Of a DNA stretch of 64,000 nt, positions 33,500 through 47,300 are shown piece after piece (the first letter of the stretch is position 1; each line of letters begins with the position of its first letter). The translations under genes and the position numbers were made by a program. The DNA is from Pleurodeles waltl (Eukaryota > Chordata > Amphibia > Caudata > Salamandridae). Location: NCBI RefSeq assembly GCF_031143425.1, contig NC_090438.1, positions 780,033,138 through 780,097,137 of the forward strand, given 5' to 3'. The notes under the pieces are model-generated. The model was not told where the DNA came from. It was given only the letters and a program-made list of their open reading frames with translations, and searched no databases.

Positions 33500-34815
33500 G
33501 AAGCTACCTGTGACTCCTGCAAATTCTTCTGGTCGAAGAGCTCTTCTGTTGGAAATGGTGCACAAGACTACAAACACTCCCTATATCTTTGGGGAGGAGC
33601 ATGCCCAGAAAGAGCTGGAACAAGAGGAGGCCTCCAGCCAGGACTCTGACTTCCAGTCTGAAATCGAAAGCCACGAAGTGACATCAGCGCAACCGTGTAC
33701 CTTGGCCCCTCCTGCACACCCTAAAACTGCTAAAAAGCCTCTTACAGAGGTCGCCGGACTGCCATCAGGCCACGGCCGGATCTAAAAACTGCTTCGGCTG
33801 CCCCTATCTCTGGCTCTGCTCCAAAGATAGCCAAGACCACAACACTGACTTCTGCATCAACTTCCAGCTCCTAAGTCTGAGCCGTCTCTATCTGGACTTC
33901 AGCACCAAGTACATCAGCTCTGAGCTGACAAGCTTCCACCATTGCTGCGGTGCATTTTCAGTGCCAAAAAATAAGGGAGCCAACACCTTCAGAGCAAAAA
34001 GGCTCCAGCCAGTCTTTAGCTACGCCATTACCTGTTGAACCTATTTTTAAGAGGATGGACGCTCTGCAACGCCACCTCTATATCCAGGAGGGTATTTCAG
34101 AATTTTCATACAAAATGGGCCAACCTCACTCCAGACCAATGGTTCCTTTCCATTATCCACCATGGTTACTTTGTAGAACTCAATTACCACTCCTCCAAAC
34201 ATTGCCCCTCGCTCTTGCAGACTATCCCACGAATACCTTCTTCTCAAACAAGAGATACAGTCCCTTCTTCTTGGAGGCCATCAAACCAGTTCCATTACAC
34301 CACCAGGGAACAGGAGTGTCCTCCCTATACTTCCTCATCCCCAAAAAGGATGGCTTTCCCAGGCCTATTTTGGACCTCAAACCCTTAAGCCACTACATTG
34401 TCCCAGAACAATTTCCTATGGTCACTCTTCAAGAAGTTATCCCACTTCTACCACAGAGCGACTTTGACTGCCGTAGATCTAAAGGACACCTACTTTCTTA
34501 TCCCCATCCACCCAGCGTATCGCAAATACCTAAGATTTGTAATTGCAGGCAAAGATTACCAGTTCAAGGTCCTTCCTTTTGGAGGCACCACTGCTCCTGG
34601 GATCTTCACAAAGTGCTTAGCAGTAGTGGCTGCACACCTAAGAAAAAACGTACACATGTTCCCGTACTTAGACGACTGGCTCCTCAAAGCCAGCACATTG
34701 CCACATTATTACCAATATCACTTAGATGACAGTGGACCTGCTCCAAGCACTGGGATTCACAATCAATTGTGTTACATGCCATCTCCAACTTTTTCAGATT
34801 CATCATCATAACTTA
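33500..34815 (+). pseudogene. Decayed DIRS-type retrotransposon fragment with RT
   Basis: A Gag-like piece (33510-33785) is followed by reverse transcriptase in two frames. The frame at 33950 carries HQGTGVSSLYFLIPKKDG and ILDLKPLSHYI (about 34300-34395). A frameshift near 34450 moves to the frame carrying TAVDLKDTYFLIPIHPAYR, LPFGGTTAPGIF and the catalytic FPYLDDWLL (about 34660-34685). LPFG..TAP..F with YLDDWLL is typical of DIRS-type and not of Ty3/gypsy reverse transcriptases. It is cut at 34815 by an LTR, so RNase H, methyltransferase-like and recombinase domains are absent. Confidence 0.75.
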
Positions 34816-34816
34816 T

Positions 34817-37387
34817 CATCAGCAAAGGCAAAAAGTCAGGGGGTAACCATGCCAAGGAGGCATTTCCTTACAGCATGGTTACCCCCTAACTTTTTGCCTT
34901 TGTTGATGGTAAGTTTTGATTGAAAGTGTGCTGGGACCCTGCTAACCAGGCCCCAGCACCAGTGTCCTTTCCCTAAACTGTACCTTTGTCTCCACAATTG
35001 GCACCACACTGGCACTCAGGTAAGTCCCTTGTAACTGGTACCCCTGGTACCAAGTGCCCTGATGCCAGGGAAGGTCTCTAAGGGCTGCAGCATGTCTTAT
35101 GCCACCCTGGGGACTCCGCACATGCACACTGCCTCACAGCTTGTGTGTGCTGGTGAGGAGAAAAGGCATGGCACTCCCCTCAGAGTGCCATGCCAACCTC
35201 ACACTGCCTGTGGCATAAGTAAGTCACCCCTCTAGCAGGCATTACAGCCCTAAGGCAGGGTGCACTATACCACAGGTGAGGGCATATGTGCATGAGCACT
35301 ATGCCCCTACAGTGTCTAAGCCAAACCTTAGACATTGTAAGTGCAGGGTAGCCATAAGAGTATATGGTCTGGGAGTCTGTCAAACACGAACTCCACTGCA
35401 CCATAATGGCTACACTGAAAAGTGGGAAGTTTGGTATCAAACTTCTCAGCACAATAAATGCACACTGATGCCAGTGTACAATTTATTGTAAAATACACCC
35501 AGAGGGCATCTTAGAGATGCCCCCTGAAAACATACCTAACTTCCGGTGTGGGCTGACTAGTTTTTGCCAGCCTGCCACACACCAGACATGTTGCTGGCCA
35601 CATGGGGAAGAGTGCCTTTGTCACTCTGTGGCCAGGAACAAAGCCTGTACTGGGTGGAGGTGCTTCTCACCTCCCCCTGCAGGAGCTGTAACACCTGGCG
35701 GTGAGCCTCAAATGCTCACCCCCTTTGTTACAGCACCACAGGGCATCCCGGCTAGTGGAGAAGCCCGCCCCTCCGGCCACTGCCCCCACTTTTGGCGGCA
35801 AGACTGGAGGAGATAATTAGAAAAACATGGAGGAGTCGCCCCACAGTCAGTACAGCCCCTAAGGTGTCCTGAGCTGAGGTGACTCTTACTTTTAGAAATC
35901 CTCCATCTTGTGGATGGACGATTCCCCCAATAGGATTAGGGATGTGCCCCCCTTCCCACAGGGGAAGGCACAAAGAGGGTGTAGGCACCCTCAATGACAG
36001 TAGCCATTGGCTACTGCCCTCCCAGACTTAAACACACCCCTAAATCCAGTATTTAGGGCCCCCCAGAACGGAGGAAGATAGATTCGTGCAACCTAAACAA
36101 GGACTGCTGACCTGAAGCCCTGCAGTGAAGACGGAGACGACAACTGATTTGGCCCCAGCCCCACCGGCCTGTCTCCCTACTTAGACGAAAACTGCAACAG
36201 CGACGCATCCAACAGGGACCAGAGACCTCAGACCTCTGAAGCCTCAAAGGACTGCCCTGCATCCAAAGGACCAAGAAGCTCCCAAGAACAGCGGCCCTGT
36301 TCAACAAACTGCAACTTTCTGCAACAAAGAAGCAACTTCAAAGACTCCACGTATCCCGCCGGAAGCGTGAGACTTTCCACTCTGCACCCGACACCCCCGG
36401 CTAGACCTGCAGAATATAAACACCTCAAGGAGGACTCCCCGGCGACTGCGAGCCCGTGAGTAACCAGCGACGACCTCCCTGAGCCCCCACAGCGACGCCT
36501 GCAGAGGAAATCCAGAGGCTCCCCCTGACTGCGACTGCCTGTAACAAGGGACCCGACGCCTGGAACCAACACTGCACCCACAGCCCCCAGGAACCGAACT
36601 CCAGTGCAGGAGCGACCCTCTGCCTAGCCTAGGTGGTGGCTACCCCAAGGAGCCCCCCCCGTGCCTGCCTGCATTGTTGGAGACCCCCTGGTCTCCCCAT
36701 TGATTGCAATACAAAACCCGACGCCTGTTTGCACTCTGCACCCAGCTGCCCCTGTGCCGCTGAGGGTGTACTTTCTGTGCCTGCTTGTGTCCTGTGTGTT
36801 TTGGGCACCTCTTTGACCTCTGCACCTGACCGGCCCTGAGCTGCTGGTTTGGTAACTTTGGGGTTGCCTTGAACCCCCAACGGCGGGCTACCTTGGACCC
36901 AACTTTGAACCCTGTAAGTGTTTTACTTACCTGTGAACTTAAAAATTACTTACCTCCCCAAGAACTGTTGATTTTTGCACTGTCCATTTTTAAAATAGCT
37001 TATTGCCTTTTTTGTCAAAACTGTGCATGCTATTGCGATTATTCAAAGTTCCTAGAATACCTGAGTGAAATACCTTTCATTTGAAGTATTACTTGTAAAT
37101 CTTGAACCTGTGGTTCTTAAAATAAACTAAGAAAATATATTTTTCTATACAAAAACCTATTGGCCTGGAATTGTCTCTGAGTGTGTGTTCCTCATTTATT
37201 GCCTGTGTGTGTACAACAAATGCTTAACACTACTCCTTTGATAAGCCTACTGCTCGACCTCACTACCACAAAATAAAGCATTAGTATTATCTCTTTTTGC
37301 CACTATCTTACCTCTAAGGGGAACCCTTGGACTCTGTGCATACTATTCCTTACTTTGAAATAGTGCATACAGAGCCAACTTCCTACA
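34817..37387 (+). mobile_element. Gmr1-like LTR with inverted (fold-back) 5' end
   Basis: From 34873 to CTTCCTACA at 37387 this is a plus-strand LTR of an older subfamily lacking its first 20 or so bases. Before it (34817-34872) lies the reverse complement of the LTR's own first 58 or so bases, so arms of about 36 bases pair around a 20-base loop. No internal region or target duplication is seen. Confidence 0.85.
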
Positions 37388-37457
37388 ATTGGCCTCTGAT
37401 GTTATGTAATCAATTATATATTGGTAGGAGACATACAAATCTTTTTTATCCTTTTAG
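37388..37457 (+). other. NUP153 intron end with acceptor
   Basis: Unique sequence ending in the pyrimidine tract CTTTTTTATCCTTTTAG, a good 3' splice site for the exon at 37458. Confidence 0.75.
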
Positions 37458-37626
37458 GTCCAAGTTTCCAGTTTGGTGGGAATACCAGTTTCAACTTCAG
37501 TAGCAGTACTCCAAGTGGCATCTTCACCTTTGGTTCCAACACTGCAGCACCTACAGCCCAGCCTCCCCAGCCTTCATCCACTGGCAATTTTGGATTTAAC
37601 CAGCCTGCACCATCATTTACATTGGG
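37458..37626 (+). CDS. NUP153: NUP153 penultimate coding exon (FG repeats)
   Basis: NUP153 is a nuclear-basket nucleoporin whose C-terminal FG repeats bind transport receptors. This 169-base exon encodes about 56 residues with FQFGG, FNFSS, FTFGS, FGFNQ and FTLG in a Ser/Thr/Pro/Gln-rich context, the composition of the NUP153 C-terminal FG domain. It is bounded by TTTTAG before 37458 and GTAAAA from 37627. It ends two bases into a codon, and the next exon at 50463 supplies exactly one base, so the frame joins across the intron. The frame cannot start here; an upstream exon outside or unseen in the window must supply one base. POM121 also has FG repeats, but the terminal exon fits NUP153 better. 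Confidence 0.85.
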
Positions 37627-38942
37627 GTAAAACGTTTTGTTGAAGTTCAGTCTTCCAGTATGTAGTTTGCTAGAAATAAAAGCCTGGCACCTAGAGAGAA
37701 ACTGTATTTGTGTAGTGCAGCCTAAACTATGTTTGGAGAAATTAACATACATCAAAAGTAGTCAAGCATCTACAAACCCAGTGTAATGCATGCTTGAAGG
37801 CCAGTGAATTGGTGACAAGTTTTCTGTACTCTTATTAAGTGTGCTAAGCAACACAATTCGAGATGTTGTTTGCCAGTCTTTATGTAGGCATTTCATTTGA
37901 TACTAAAAGACCCACACAACCACTGTATCATATATATTTTGGTATTGTCAGCAGATCGTGTTCTCTGGTCACTGTGGCCTGTTTGTCCATGCATCAATTT
38001 TTTGCACTGATTAATTGTAAAGTCATTGTATTGTCTTGTATCTCCTTTGAGGTTTTGAAGCCCCCTACAGATCTTGAGAATTTGTTCACACACTTATAGT
38101 ACAACATTGTATTTTGGTGACCCACCCCCAAATATCTCTTCCAAGTACCTTAATTTAGGTATGCAGGTAAGATCGACAGTGCTTTCAAATGAAAGCTTCA
38201 GTAGTCTCATTGACTTCCTATTTAGGTGTTTCTTTCCGAGCTTGCTTTAACTTACTTCACTTATCAGCCATTTTAAGTACGAAAATTGTCGTATGCCATT
38301 TTTAGTACAGTGCAAATCAACACATGAAAGTCTTCCAAGTATTCATTTTAAATGAATTGCAAGTGAAATTGTTAAGCACAAAGTACCATCAGTAGTTTAT
38401 CCCAAAGGAAGATTGTCATATTGGTAAAACACTAATTCATGGTGTTTTTCTTTTAATTATTTTAAACTGTACAAGATTCAATTTGTTTGTAAGATAAAAC
38501 CTTCAAGTAGAGTTGTGCAAGGCCCAAAGGGTCAGGTGATAGGCTTTCATGCTTGAGAGAGAAGCTGCTTCAATATGTTGCTCTTCCCTGAGTGGAACCA
38601 TCTATAAATGAGGGAGATCAGTTACTTGCACATTGTACCTTGCTACTGTCCAGTCTAGAGTCTAACCTTTCCTCACAATAGTCCTTATGCTCTAATTCCA
38701 AGCTTCAATACTAAATGAATCCCTTTTGGATTATCCTGTACAAGGAGCTGCCCCTTGAGGTAGGCTACTCAGAATAGAACTGGGCAATGACTGGTTTTGT
38801 TTTTGTTAAATATTGATGAAAACTTCACTTCACTTAAATCTGCTGCTTAGACAATATTCTAAAATATATTCCATGATGTCTTGGGCTAATTGAGTTTGCA
38901 TTGGTACATGAAAATAATCAACAAAATGTTGATGGTTTTTGG
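37627..38942 (+). other. NUP153 last intron, left unique part
   Basis: Starts with donor GTAAAACG. AT-rich non-coding sequence; I see no gene or recognised repeat in it. Confidence 0.6.
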
Positions 38943-39879
38943 CATAGACCGAGTCTGTTGTGGGTTTACCCACTGCAGCCTTCAGTTGGACTCCTGCAGC
39001 CTCTTTGTGCAGGCCCTCTATCTACGGTGCCCGCCTATGGTGATGCAAAACCCAATGGTCCACTGCACCTGGCTGCCCCGGACCGAATAAGGTCACTGGT
39101 GTCCCTGTGTCCTCCAGGCTTGTGAGACCTGAGCCCACCTGTTAGCTCAGGTGAACTGGACCCCAAGCCCACTCCTGCAGTCTCTGTTGACCATCTCCAT
39201 TGCAACCACCACTGGTGACTGACCCTGATGACCCAAACCTCCTCTGCACCCAGCCGCCCTGGAGCAAAGAGAACCAGACCAGTGGAACTGAACCCACTTG
39301 GAGGTTCACCCAGACTGGACTCCTATTTCCTGCCCGTAATGCCTTTTTGACCAGACCAATCCCCATTCACTACAACAGGGCAGATGCTGAACTACACCTC
39401 TGCACCGTGCTGCCTGAATTGACTTGTTGGTGTGGCCTAGGACTAAGCTCCCCTACTTAGCCTAAGTCTGGAAGACTGGTCCTGTAAGTCACTGCTGTGT
39501 ATTTGTTTTCCATATTTGTTTTCCCTCCACATGTTAACATTGCAGCTTCAATAATTGCAGCTAAACTGTAAAGACTTCCTTTGCAAAACATACTTACCTG
39601 GTCATATTGGTTCTGGTGCTAAAACATATATAAAGAGATTTGTTGTTTTTGTAAATTGGTGTGGATCTGTTTGAGTAGTGTACCATTTATTGACTGTGTG
39701 TATTTGCAGATATCTAACACTCCTCTCTGGTAAGCCTAAGGCTGCTCGACCAAAGTACCTCATGAAAGAGCACCTTGAGATTGCTAGAGCAAGCCCCTGT
39801 CCACTAGTAAGGGAACCCCTGGACTCTTCGTGCGGTATATCTCACTTTGATATACCATATAATGCACCAGCTTCCTACA
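38943..39879 (+). repeat. Old Gmr1-like 5' LTR, left-truncated
   Basis: It is homologous to the last 965 or so bases of the LTR at 47418-49860 (shared GTCTGTTGTGGGTTTACCCA near 38952 and 48904). It ends CTTCCTACA at 39879. The first 1.5 kb of this LTR is missing. Confidence 0.8.
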
Positions 39880-40147
39880 TTGGTGGCACAGCCGTGGGAT
39901 GCAAGACTTGATGTTTGCTGTACTTATCTCTTAATAAGTGATACCACTAAGGAGTCCAAAATTGTCCTTGGGAAACATTGTTTCAATCTTTGATTTTTTT
40001 GAATTGTTTAAAGTTTACTGATAGGGCCTTGTGTTTAGTACCCCAGTCCAAACTGTTTAGAATTTAAAATACTTTGTTAGTTAGGGCCCTTTAGAAGCAT
40101 ACCTAGAATTTTTTTAAATTTCTAAAAAGGTCCCAACTACTTTAAAA

Positions 40148-41674
40148 CCGTGACTGAAGCAGCAGGTACATCCCAGGAGCTCAACCTGTGCCCCTAGCAA
40201 AACCTTCAGTTGGCCCAGCTTAACGCCCTCTGCTATGCATGGGAACATGCCCTGGGGTCTAAACCCACAGAAGCCCGTCTGCAGCAACTGCTTGCAGAAT
40301 TTGATTGGGGTATGGAAAGTAAAGGAGCCCCTCGGGAGACTGAGGAGGTGGAAGAGGATAATGAATCCCTTCACAACTCCACTGTCAGTAACACCACTGG
40401 GAGCACTTCTGATAGTACCCCAGGAGATGGAAACATTGAAGATGCTATCTCCAAAATCTAGCTAAGATGATAGAATTAGATACTACACTCTTAGCCATAG
40501 ACAAAGAGCTGAGATGGTCCTAGGAACCATCTCTGGTTACAGCAAAATTTTAAATGGGGAGAAAGAAGCTTTTGATCATAAGATCCACAAAGGGATAGTC
40601 CCCATATATTCAGCGGGTGATATCACCAAATGGTTCACAGCCTTTGAGAGGGCTTGTACAATGAAGAAGCTCAGCAGGAAGTTATTGGGGCTGCCTACTC
40701 TGGGAGCTGTTCTCAGCAAAGTGTAGGGATAGACGCCTGACACTGACTGGAGCAGATGCTCAGCCCTATGACTGCTTGAAGGGTACCCTGATTGAAGGCT
40801 TTGGACTCATCACTGAGGAGTACAGTATCAGGTTCAGAGAGACTAGGAAAACCTCTGTTCAATCCTGGGTAGATTCTGTTGACTTCTCTGTCCAAACACT
40901 GGGTGGCTGGTTGAAGCTGAACCAGGTGCAAGACTGATGGGCTTTATAATCGTATTATGAACGAGCATTTGTTAAGTAACTGTTTCTGAACAATTGCATC
41001 AGTACATGTAGACCTAGGTCCAATTTCTCCCCAAGAAAAGGGAAAGAAGGCTGACCACTGTGTCAAGACTGGGGTATCCAAAACAATTCTTGGTGGAGGT
41101 GACCAAAAGAAAGGGGTTGCTGCCCCCCACACCCAATGTCCCCTCTCCCCCAGGGGAAAGTTGGTCAACAGTCTAATGTTAAACACAGCCTTCTAAAGGC
41201 CCCAGAAAACCTGTTCAAGGGGGTGGGCCCTGAGACCAGACACTCTCCAAGGATGGGTACCGGAGTAAGAACTAGAACCCTAAGAAACTTGGTGCTTTAA
41301 TTGCAAAGCAAATGGGCACCGAACTGGAGACCCTATCCATCCCAAAAAGAGTGCACCTACAGCTCCTGCTGCAGTCATAGGTCCTCAGATGGGATCCCAG
41401 TTGGGCCCTGACCATGTCAGGGAAGCAACTTTAGTCTCTTGTAGTAGGGTCAATGTATCTGCCCTGACTGTCTGGCCCAGTAATATGGAGAAATACAATA
41501 TCACTGGGATCAAAGTTGAAGTACTGAGGGATACAGGTGCAAGTGTGACCATGGTGACTGAAAAACGTATATCCCCAGAACATTATCTGACCGGTGAAAC
41601 TTTCACAGTCATCAATGCTGACAATCAAGCTAAGGTCCATCCCATGGTAATAGTGTCCTTAGAGTGGGGAGGGG
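40148..41674 (+). pseudogene. Gag-protease remnant of old Gmr1-like element
   Basis: Homology starts near 40148 where the expected ATG reads GTG. Recognisable parts are QLLAEFD (near 40285), ITKWFTAFERAC (near 40622), a knuckle whose last cysteine position reads His (41293-41340), and the protease DTGAS (near 41532). At least four stops or shifts break it (for example 40459 and 40724). It ends at the AGGGG where a solo LTR inserted. Confidence 0.8.
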
Positions 41675-44353
41675 TGTAGGAAGTTGGCTCTGTATGCACT
41701 ATTTCAAAGTAAGGAATAGTATGCACAGAGTCCAAGGGTTCCCCTTAGAGGTAAGATAGTGGCAAAAAGAGATAATACTAATGCTCTATTTTGTGGTAGT
41801 GTGGTCGAGCAGTAGGCTTATCAAAGGAGTAGTGTTAAGCATTTGTTGTACATACACACAGGCAATAAATGAGGAACACACACTCAGACAATTCCAGGCC
41901 AATAGGTTTTTGTATCGAAAAATATATTTTCTTAGTTTATTTTAAGAACCACGGGTTCAAATTCTACATGTAATATCTCATTTGAAAGGTATTGCAGGTA
42001 AGTACTTTAGGAACTTTGAATAATCACAATAGCATATATACTTTTTACATAAAACACATATAGCTATTTCAAAAGTGGACACAGTGCAATTTTCACAGTT
42101 CCTAGGGGAGGTAAGTTGTTGTTAGTTCTTGCAGGTAAGTAAACCACCTACGGGGTTCAAATTGGGGTCCAAGGTAGCCCACCGTTGGGGGTTCAGAGCA
42201 ACCCCAAAGTTACCACACCAGCAGCTCAGGGCCGGTCAGGTGCAGAGTTCAAAGTGGTGCCCAAAACACATAGGCTTCAATGGAGAAGGGGGTGCCCCGG
42301 TTCCAGTCTGCCAGCAGGTAAGTACCCGCGTCTTCGGAGGGCAGACCCAGGGGGGTTTTCTAGGGCACCGGGGGGGACACAAGTCCACACAGAAAGTACA
42401 CCCTCAGCGGCGCGGGGGCGGCCGGGTGCAGTGTGCAAACAAGCGTCGGGTTTGTAATAGGAATCAATGGGAGACCAAGGGGTCTCTCCAGCGGTGCAGG
42501 CAAGGGGGGGGGGGGCTCCTCGGGGTAGCCACCACCTGGGCAAGGGAGAGGGCCTCCTGGGGGTCACTCCTGCACTGGAGTTCCGATCCTTCAGGTCCTG
42601 GGGGCTGCGGGTGCAGGGTCTTTTCCAGGCGTCGGGATCTGGGAATCAGACAGTCGCGGTCAGGGGGAGCCTCGGGATTCCCTCTGCAGGCGTCGCTGTG
42701 GAGGCTCAGGGGGGACAACTTTGGTTACTCACAGTCTTGGAGTCGCCTGGGGGTCCTCCCTGTAGCGTTGTTTCTTCACCAGTCGAGTCGGGGTCGCCGG
42801 GTGCAGTGTTGCAAGTCTCACGCTTCTGGCGGGGATTGCAGGGGTCTTTAAAGTTGCTCCTCTGGAAACAAAGTTGCTGTCTTTGTTGAACAGGGCTGCT
42901 GTTCTCGGGAGTTTCTTGGTCCTTTTAGAGCAGGGCAGTCCTCTGAGGATTCAGAGGTCGCTGGTCCTGGGGAAAGCGTCGCTGGAGCAGTTTTCTTCCG
43001 AAGGGGGGAGACAGGCCGGTAGAGCTGGAGCCAAGGCAGTTTGTGTCTCCGTCTTCTCTGCAGGGTTTTTCAGCTCAGCAGTCCTCTTCTTCTTAGGATG
43101 CAGGAATCTGGTTTCCTAGGTTCAGGGGAGCCCCTAAATACAGAATTTAGGGGTGTGTTTAGGTCAGGGAGGGCAGTAGCCAATGGCTACTAGCCCTGAG
43201 GGTGGCTACACCCTCTTTGTGCCTCCTCCCAAGGGGAGGGGGTCACATTCCTATCCCTATTGGGGGGATCCTCCATCTGCAAGATGGAGGATTCCTAAAA
43301 GTCAGAGTCACTTCAGCTCAGGTTGCCTTAGGGGCTGTCCTGACTGGTCAGTGACTCCTCCTTGTTTTTCTCATTATCTCCTCCGGCGTTGCCGCCAAAA
43401 GTGGGGCCGTGGCCGGAGGGGGCGGGCAACTCCACTAGCTGGAATGCCCTGTGGTGCTGGAACAAAGGGGGTGAGCCTTTGAGGCTCACCGCCAGGTGGT
43501 ACAGCTCCTGCCTGGGGGAGGTGATAGCATCTCCACCCAGTGCAGGCTTTGTTACTAGCCACAGAGTGACAAAGGCACTCTCCCCATGTGGCCAGCAACA
43601 TGTCTCGAGTGTGGCAGGCTGCTAAAACCAGTCAGCCTACACGGGTAGTTGGTTAAGGTTTCAGGGGGCACCTCTAAGGTGCCCTCTGGGGTGTATTTCA
43701 CAATAAAATGTACACTGGCATCAGTGTGCATTTATTGTGCTGAGAAGTTTGATACCAAACTTCCCAGTTTTCAGTGTAGCCATTATGGTGCTGTGGAGTT
43801 CGTGTTTGACAGACTCCCAGACCATATACTTTTATGGCTACCCTGCACTTACAATGTCTAAGGTTTTGCTTAGACACTGTAGGGGCACAGTGCTCATGCA
43901 CTGGTGCTCTCACCTATGGTATAGTGCACCCTGCCTTAGGGCTGTAAGGCCTGCTAGAGGGGTGACTTATCTATACTGCATAGGCAGTGTGAGGTTGGCA
44001 TGGCACCCTGAGGGGAGTGCCATGTCGACTTACTCGTTTTGTCCTCACCAGCACACACAAGCTGGCAAGCAGTGTGTCTGTGCTGAGTGAGGGGTCCCCA
44101 GGGTGGCATAAGATATGCTGCAGCCCTTAGAGACCTTCCCTGGCATCAGGGCCCTTGGTACCAGGGGTACCAGTTACAAGGGACTTACCTGGATGCCAGG
44201 GTGTGCCAATTGTGAAACAAAAGTACAGGTTAGGGAAAGAACACTGGTGCTGGGGCCTGGTTAGCAGGTCTCAGCACACTTTCAATTCAAAACATAGCAT
44301 CAGCAAAGGCAAAAAGTCAGGGGGTAACCATGCCAAGGAGGCATTTCCTTACA
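41675..44353 (-). mobile_element. Minus-strand solo LTR, Gmr1-like
   Basis: The 2679-bp LTR, TGTAGGAAG ... CCTTACA, has no internal region. AGGGG flanks it at 41670-41674 and 44354-44358. It interrupts the old element's protease region between codons that are adjacent in the intact copy (EWGGV, then the Gly-rich continuation at 44354). Confidence 0.93.
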
Positions 44354-47300
44354 AGGGGTTACAGATCAAAAGAAGGTGGTGGTATCCTCTGCAGTTCCTG
44401 TAGCCTGCCTGCTAGGGAATGATCAGGAGTCCTCCGCATGGTCTTAAGTTGTAAGAAAGACCCATGTAGCTATGCTGGGCATACTTGAACAAGAGCCTAA
44501 AGCAAAGCCCAGGGTGAAAAATGGGTGCTGGCGCCTGGAATAATGGCTCGCCCTCCAACAGAAAAGGCAGGAAGTCTGGTAACCTAGCTTTTGAGCAGCC
44601 ACAAGCTCAGGTCCCCTCTCCTCAGGGCAAGGACCTTCCAATCCTTGGCCATACACAGCAGAGCTTCTGGCCCCAGAGGGGATCCCTCTAGAGAAGAGCT
44701 GTGCCAGGAATAGAGGACCTGTATCACTCTCGAGAGCCTGAGATAGCAAGCTCTGACCAGCAATAGGGAGATGTCAGTAGCTCCCACAGAACCCTTTTGG
44801 GAGGAGGGACTCCTGTATACGGAGGCCAGAAACCCCAAACCTGGTGCCACTAGGAGAGTGGTAGTGCCTCAGATGTATAGTGTGTTCCTACTCACTTTGG
44901 CCCATGACATCCCTTTAGCTGGGCATCTTGGCCAGACCAAAACTTGGAGTAGGTTAGTTCCACACTTAAGGCCAGGCATGTCCCAGACGGTAAAGGAGTT
45001 TTGTAACTCCTGTGTCACCTGTCAAGCCAGTGGCAAGACAGGTGGCCACCCAAAAGGCCCGTTAATTCCATTTCCCGTGGTTGGGCTTTCCTTTGAAAGG
45101 GTAGGGGTTGACAACGTTGGACCCCTAGACCCTCCAACAGCATCAGGGAACAGATTCACTTTGGTGGTAGTAGATGACGACACTAGGTACCCTGAAGCTA
45201 TACCCCTTAGGACTACCACTGTTTCTGCAGTTGCTGGGGCCCTACTCTGTATTTTTACTAGTGGGCTTCCCTAAAGAGGTGGTATCAGACGGAAGTAGTA
45301 ACCTCATGTCTGTATACCTCAAGGCAATGTGGAATGAATGTAAGGTGACTAAGTTCACTACTATATATCACCCACAAGGAAACGGTTTAGTTGAAAGGTT
45401 CATCAAAACCATGAAAGGCATGACTCCCTGAAAAACTCAGGAGATTTGATATTGTGTTGCCATGCTTGTTTTTCATAACCAGGAAAGTGCCACAGAAGGG
45501 AGTAGGTTTTTCCCTCTTTGAACTTCTGTTTGGACATCCGTAAGGGGACCACTGTGTCTAGTGAGGGAAGGCTGGGACAGACCCTCATAGAACCAATACC
45601 AAACACTGTGGACTATGTTCTTGGCCTACGCTTAAGGATGGTGGAGTATGTGGAGAAAGCATGCAAAAACCTTGAGCCCAGCCAAGAGCTCCGTAAGCAT
45701 TGATATGACCAAAAGGCTGCTATGTTGGAGTACAAACCAGGGCGGAAGGTGTGGGTACTAGAGCCTGTGGCTCCCGGGGCACTCCTCTGCCCATCCTTGA
45801 GAAAAAGTGAGGTCACCTACCTGGTTGACCTAGGCACTCCCAGGCACCCTCACAGGGTTATCCATGTGAATCACCTAAATCTCTTACATGACTGGCCTGA
45901 TGTGATCATGCTGATGGTCACTGAGATGGATCAGGAAGAAGAGTGAGCCTCTCCCTGGTGTCCTCTCCCACAGCCCCGAAGATGGGTCAGTTGATGGAAT
46001 GGTCTTTTCAGACACCCTCGCTGCCCAGTATGTCGAGCTGTATTCCCTCACTCCTGATCAGACTGACTGGTGCATCCATGTTGTGGACACTGGTCACCAT
46101 GTGCCTGTCAAAAGTAAAATATACAGATATACTGACCAAGTGAAGGATAGCATCAGAACTGAAGTAAGCAAGATGCTGGATTTAGGAGGTGATTGCGCCC
46201 TCTGACAGTCCCTAGGCCATTCCAGTGGTCTTCGTCCCCAAACCTCATTCCAAGGAAGGTAAACCAGAGCTGACGTTGTGTGGATCATGGAGGTCTCAGT
46301 GCTGTCACCAAGACAAATGCACACCCTATTCCAAGGGCGGATGAACTGATTGACGGGTTAGGGGCAGCCGAATTTCTAAGTACTTTTTATTTTACATCAG
46401 GGTACTTGGTCTGACCCCTAGAGCAAAATAAAGATCAGCATTCTCGACCCCAGATAGACACTACCAGTTCACTGTTATGCCAATTGGTTTAAAGAATGCC
46501 CCTGCTACCTTCCAAATGTTGGTGAGTAAAGTCATTGCTGGGTTGGAAGCTTTTAGTGCAGCATATCTTGATATTACTGTCTGTAGCTCCTCTTGACAGG
46601 ATCACCTGATTCACCTTGGTAAGCTCCATGACGTTCTGTGAAGTGCAGGCCTCAATATCAAGCCAAGCAAGTGCCAGAGAGGGCAGAGCAAGGTTGTGTA
46701 CTTGAGTCAGCTGGTAGGTGCAGGCCTTGCTCATCCACTACCGCCCAAGAGCCAGACAGTTTTGGACTGGGAAGCTCCACCCAGACCCAAGTCAGGACAT
46801 TCTTTGGCATGATGGGGGCTCTACAGGATGTTTGTGAAAGGGTGTGACACCATTGTGGCACCCCTCACAAAATTCAACTTCGGAATATGCCAAAGAAAGT
46901 AAACTGGTCCGCGAGCTTTCAAGCAGCCCTTGACAATTTGAAGGAAGCAATGTGCACAGCACCCATTCTCAAAGCTCCTGATTATTCAAAGCAGTTCATA
47001 GTGCAGACTGATGCCTCTGAACATGGGATAGTAGGAGCAGCTCTATCCCAACCCAGTGATGGTGGCCTTTACCAACCTGTTGCTTTCATTAGCAGGAGAT
47101 TACTCCCCAGAGAGCAATGTTGGAGTGCCATTGAGAGGGAAGCCATTGCTGTGGTTTTGTCCCTGAAAATGTTGACATGATACTAGTTTGGTTCTCACTT
47201 CCTCGATCAAACTGACCACAGGCCTCTCCGATGGCTAATGCAAATGGAAGGCGAAAACCCCAAACTGTTAGTGGTCAGTCTACCTACAGGAACAGTAGAA

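Noticed and set aside
37458..37626. POM121 as the identity of the FG exon
   Set aside because: POM121 also has FG repeats, but the in-phase terminal exon ending IKTAVRRRK fits NUP153.
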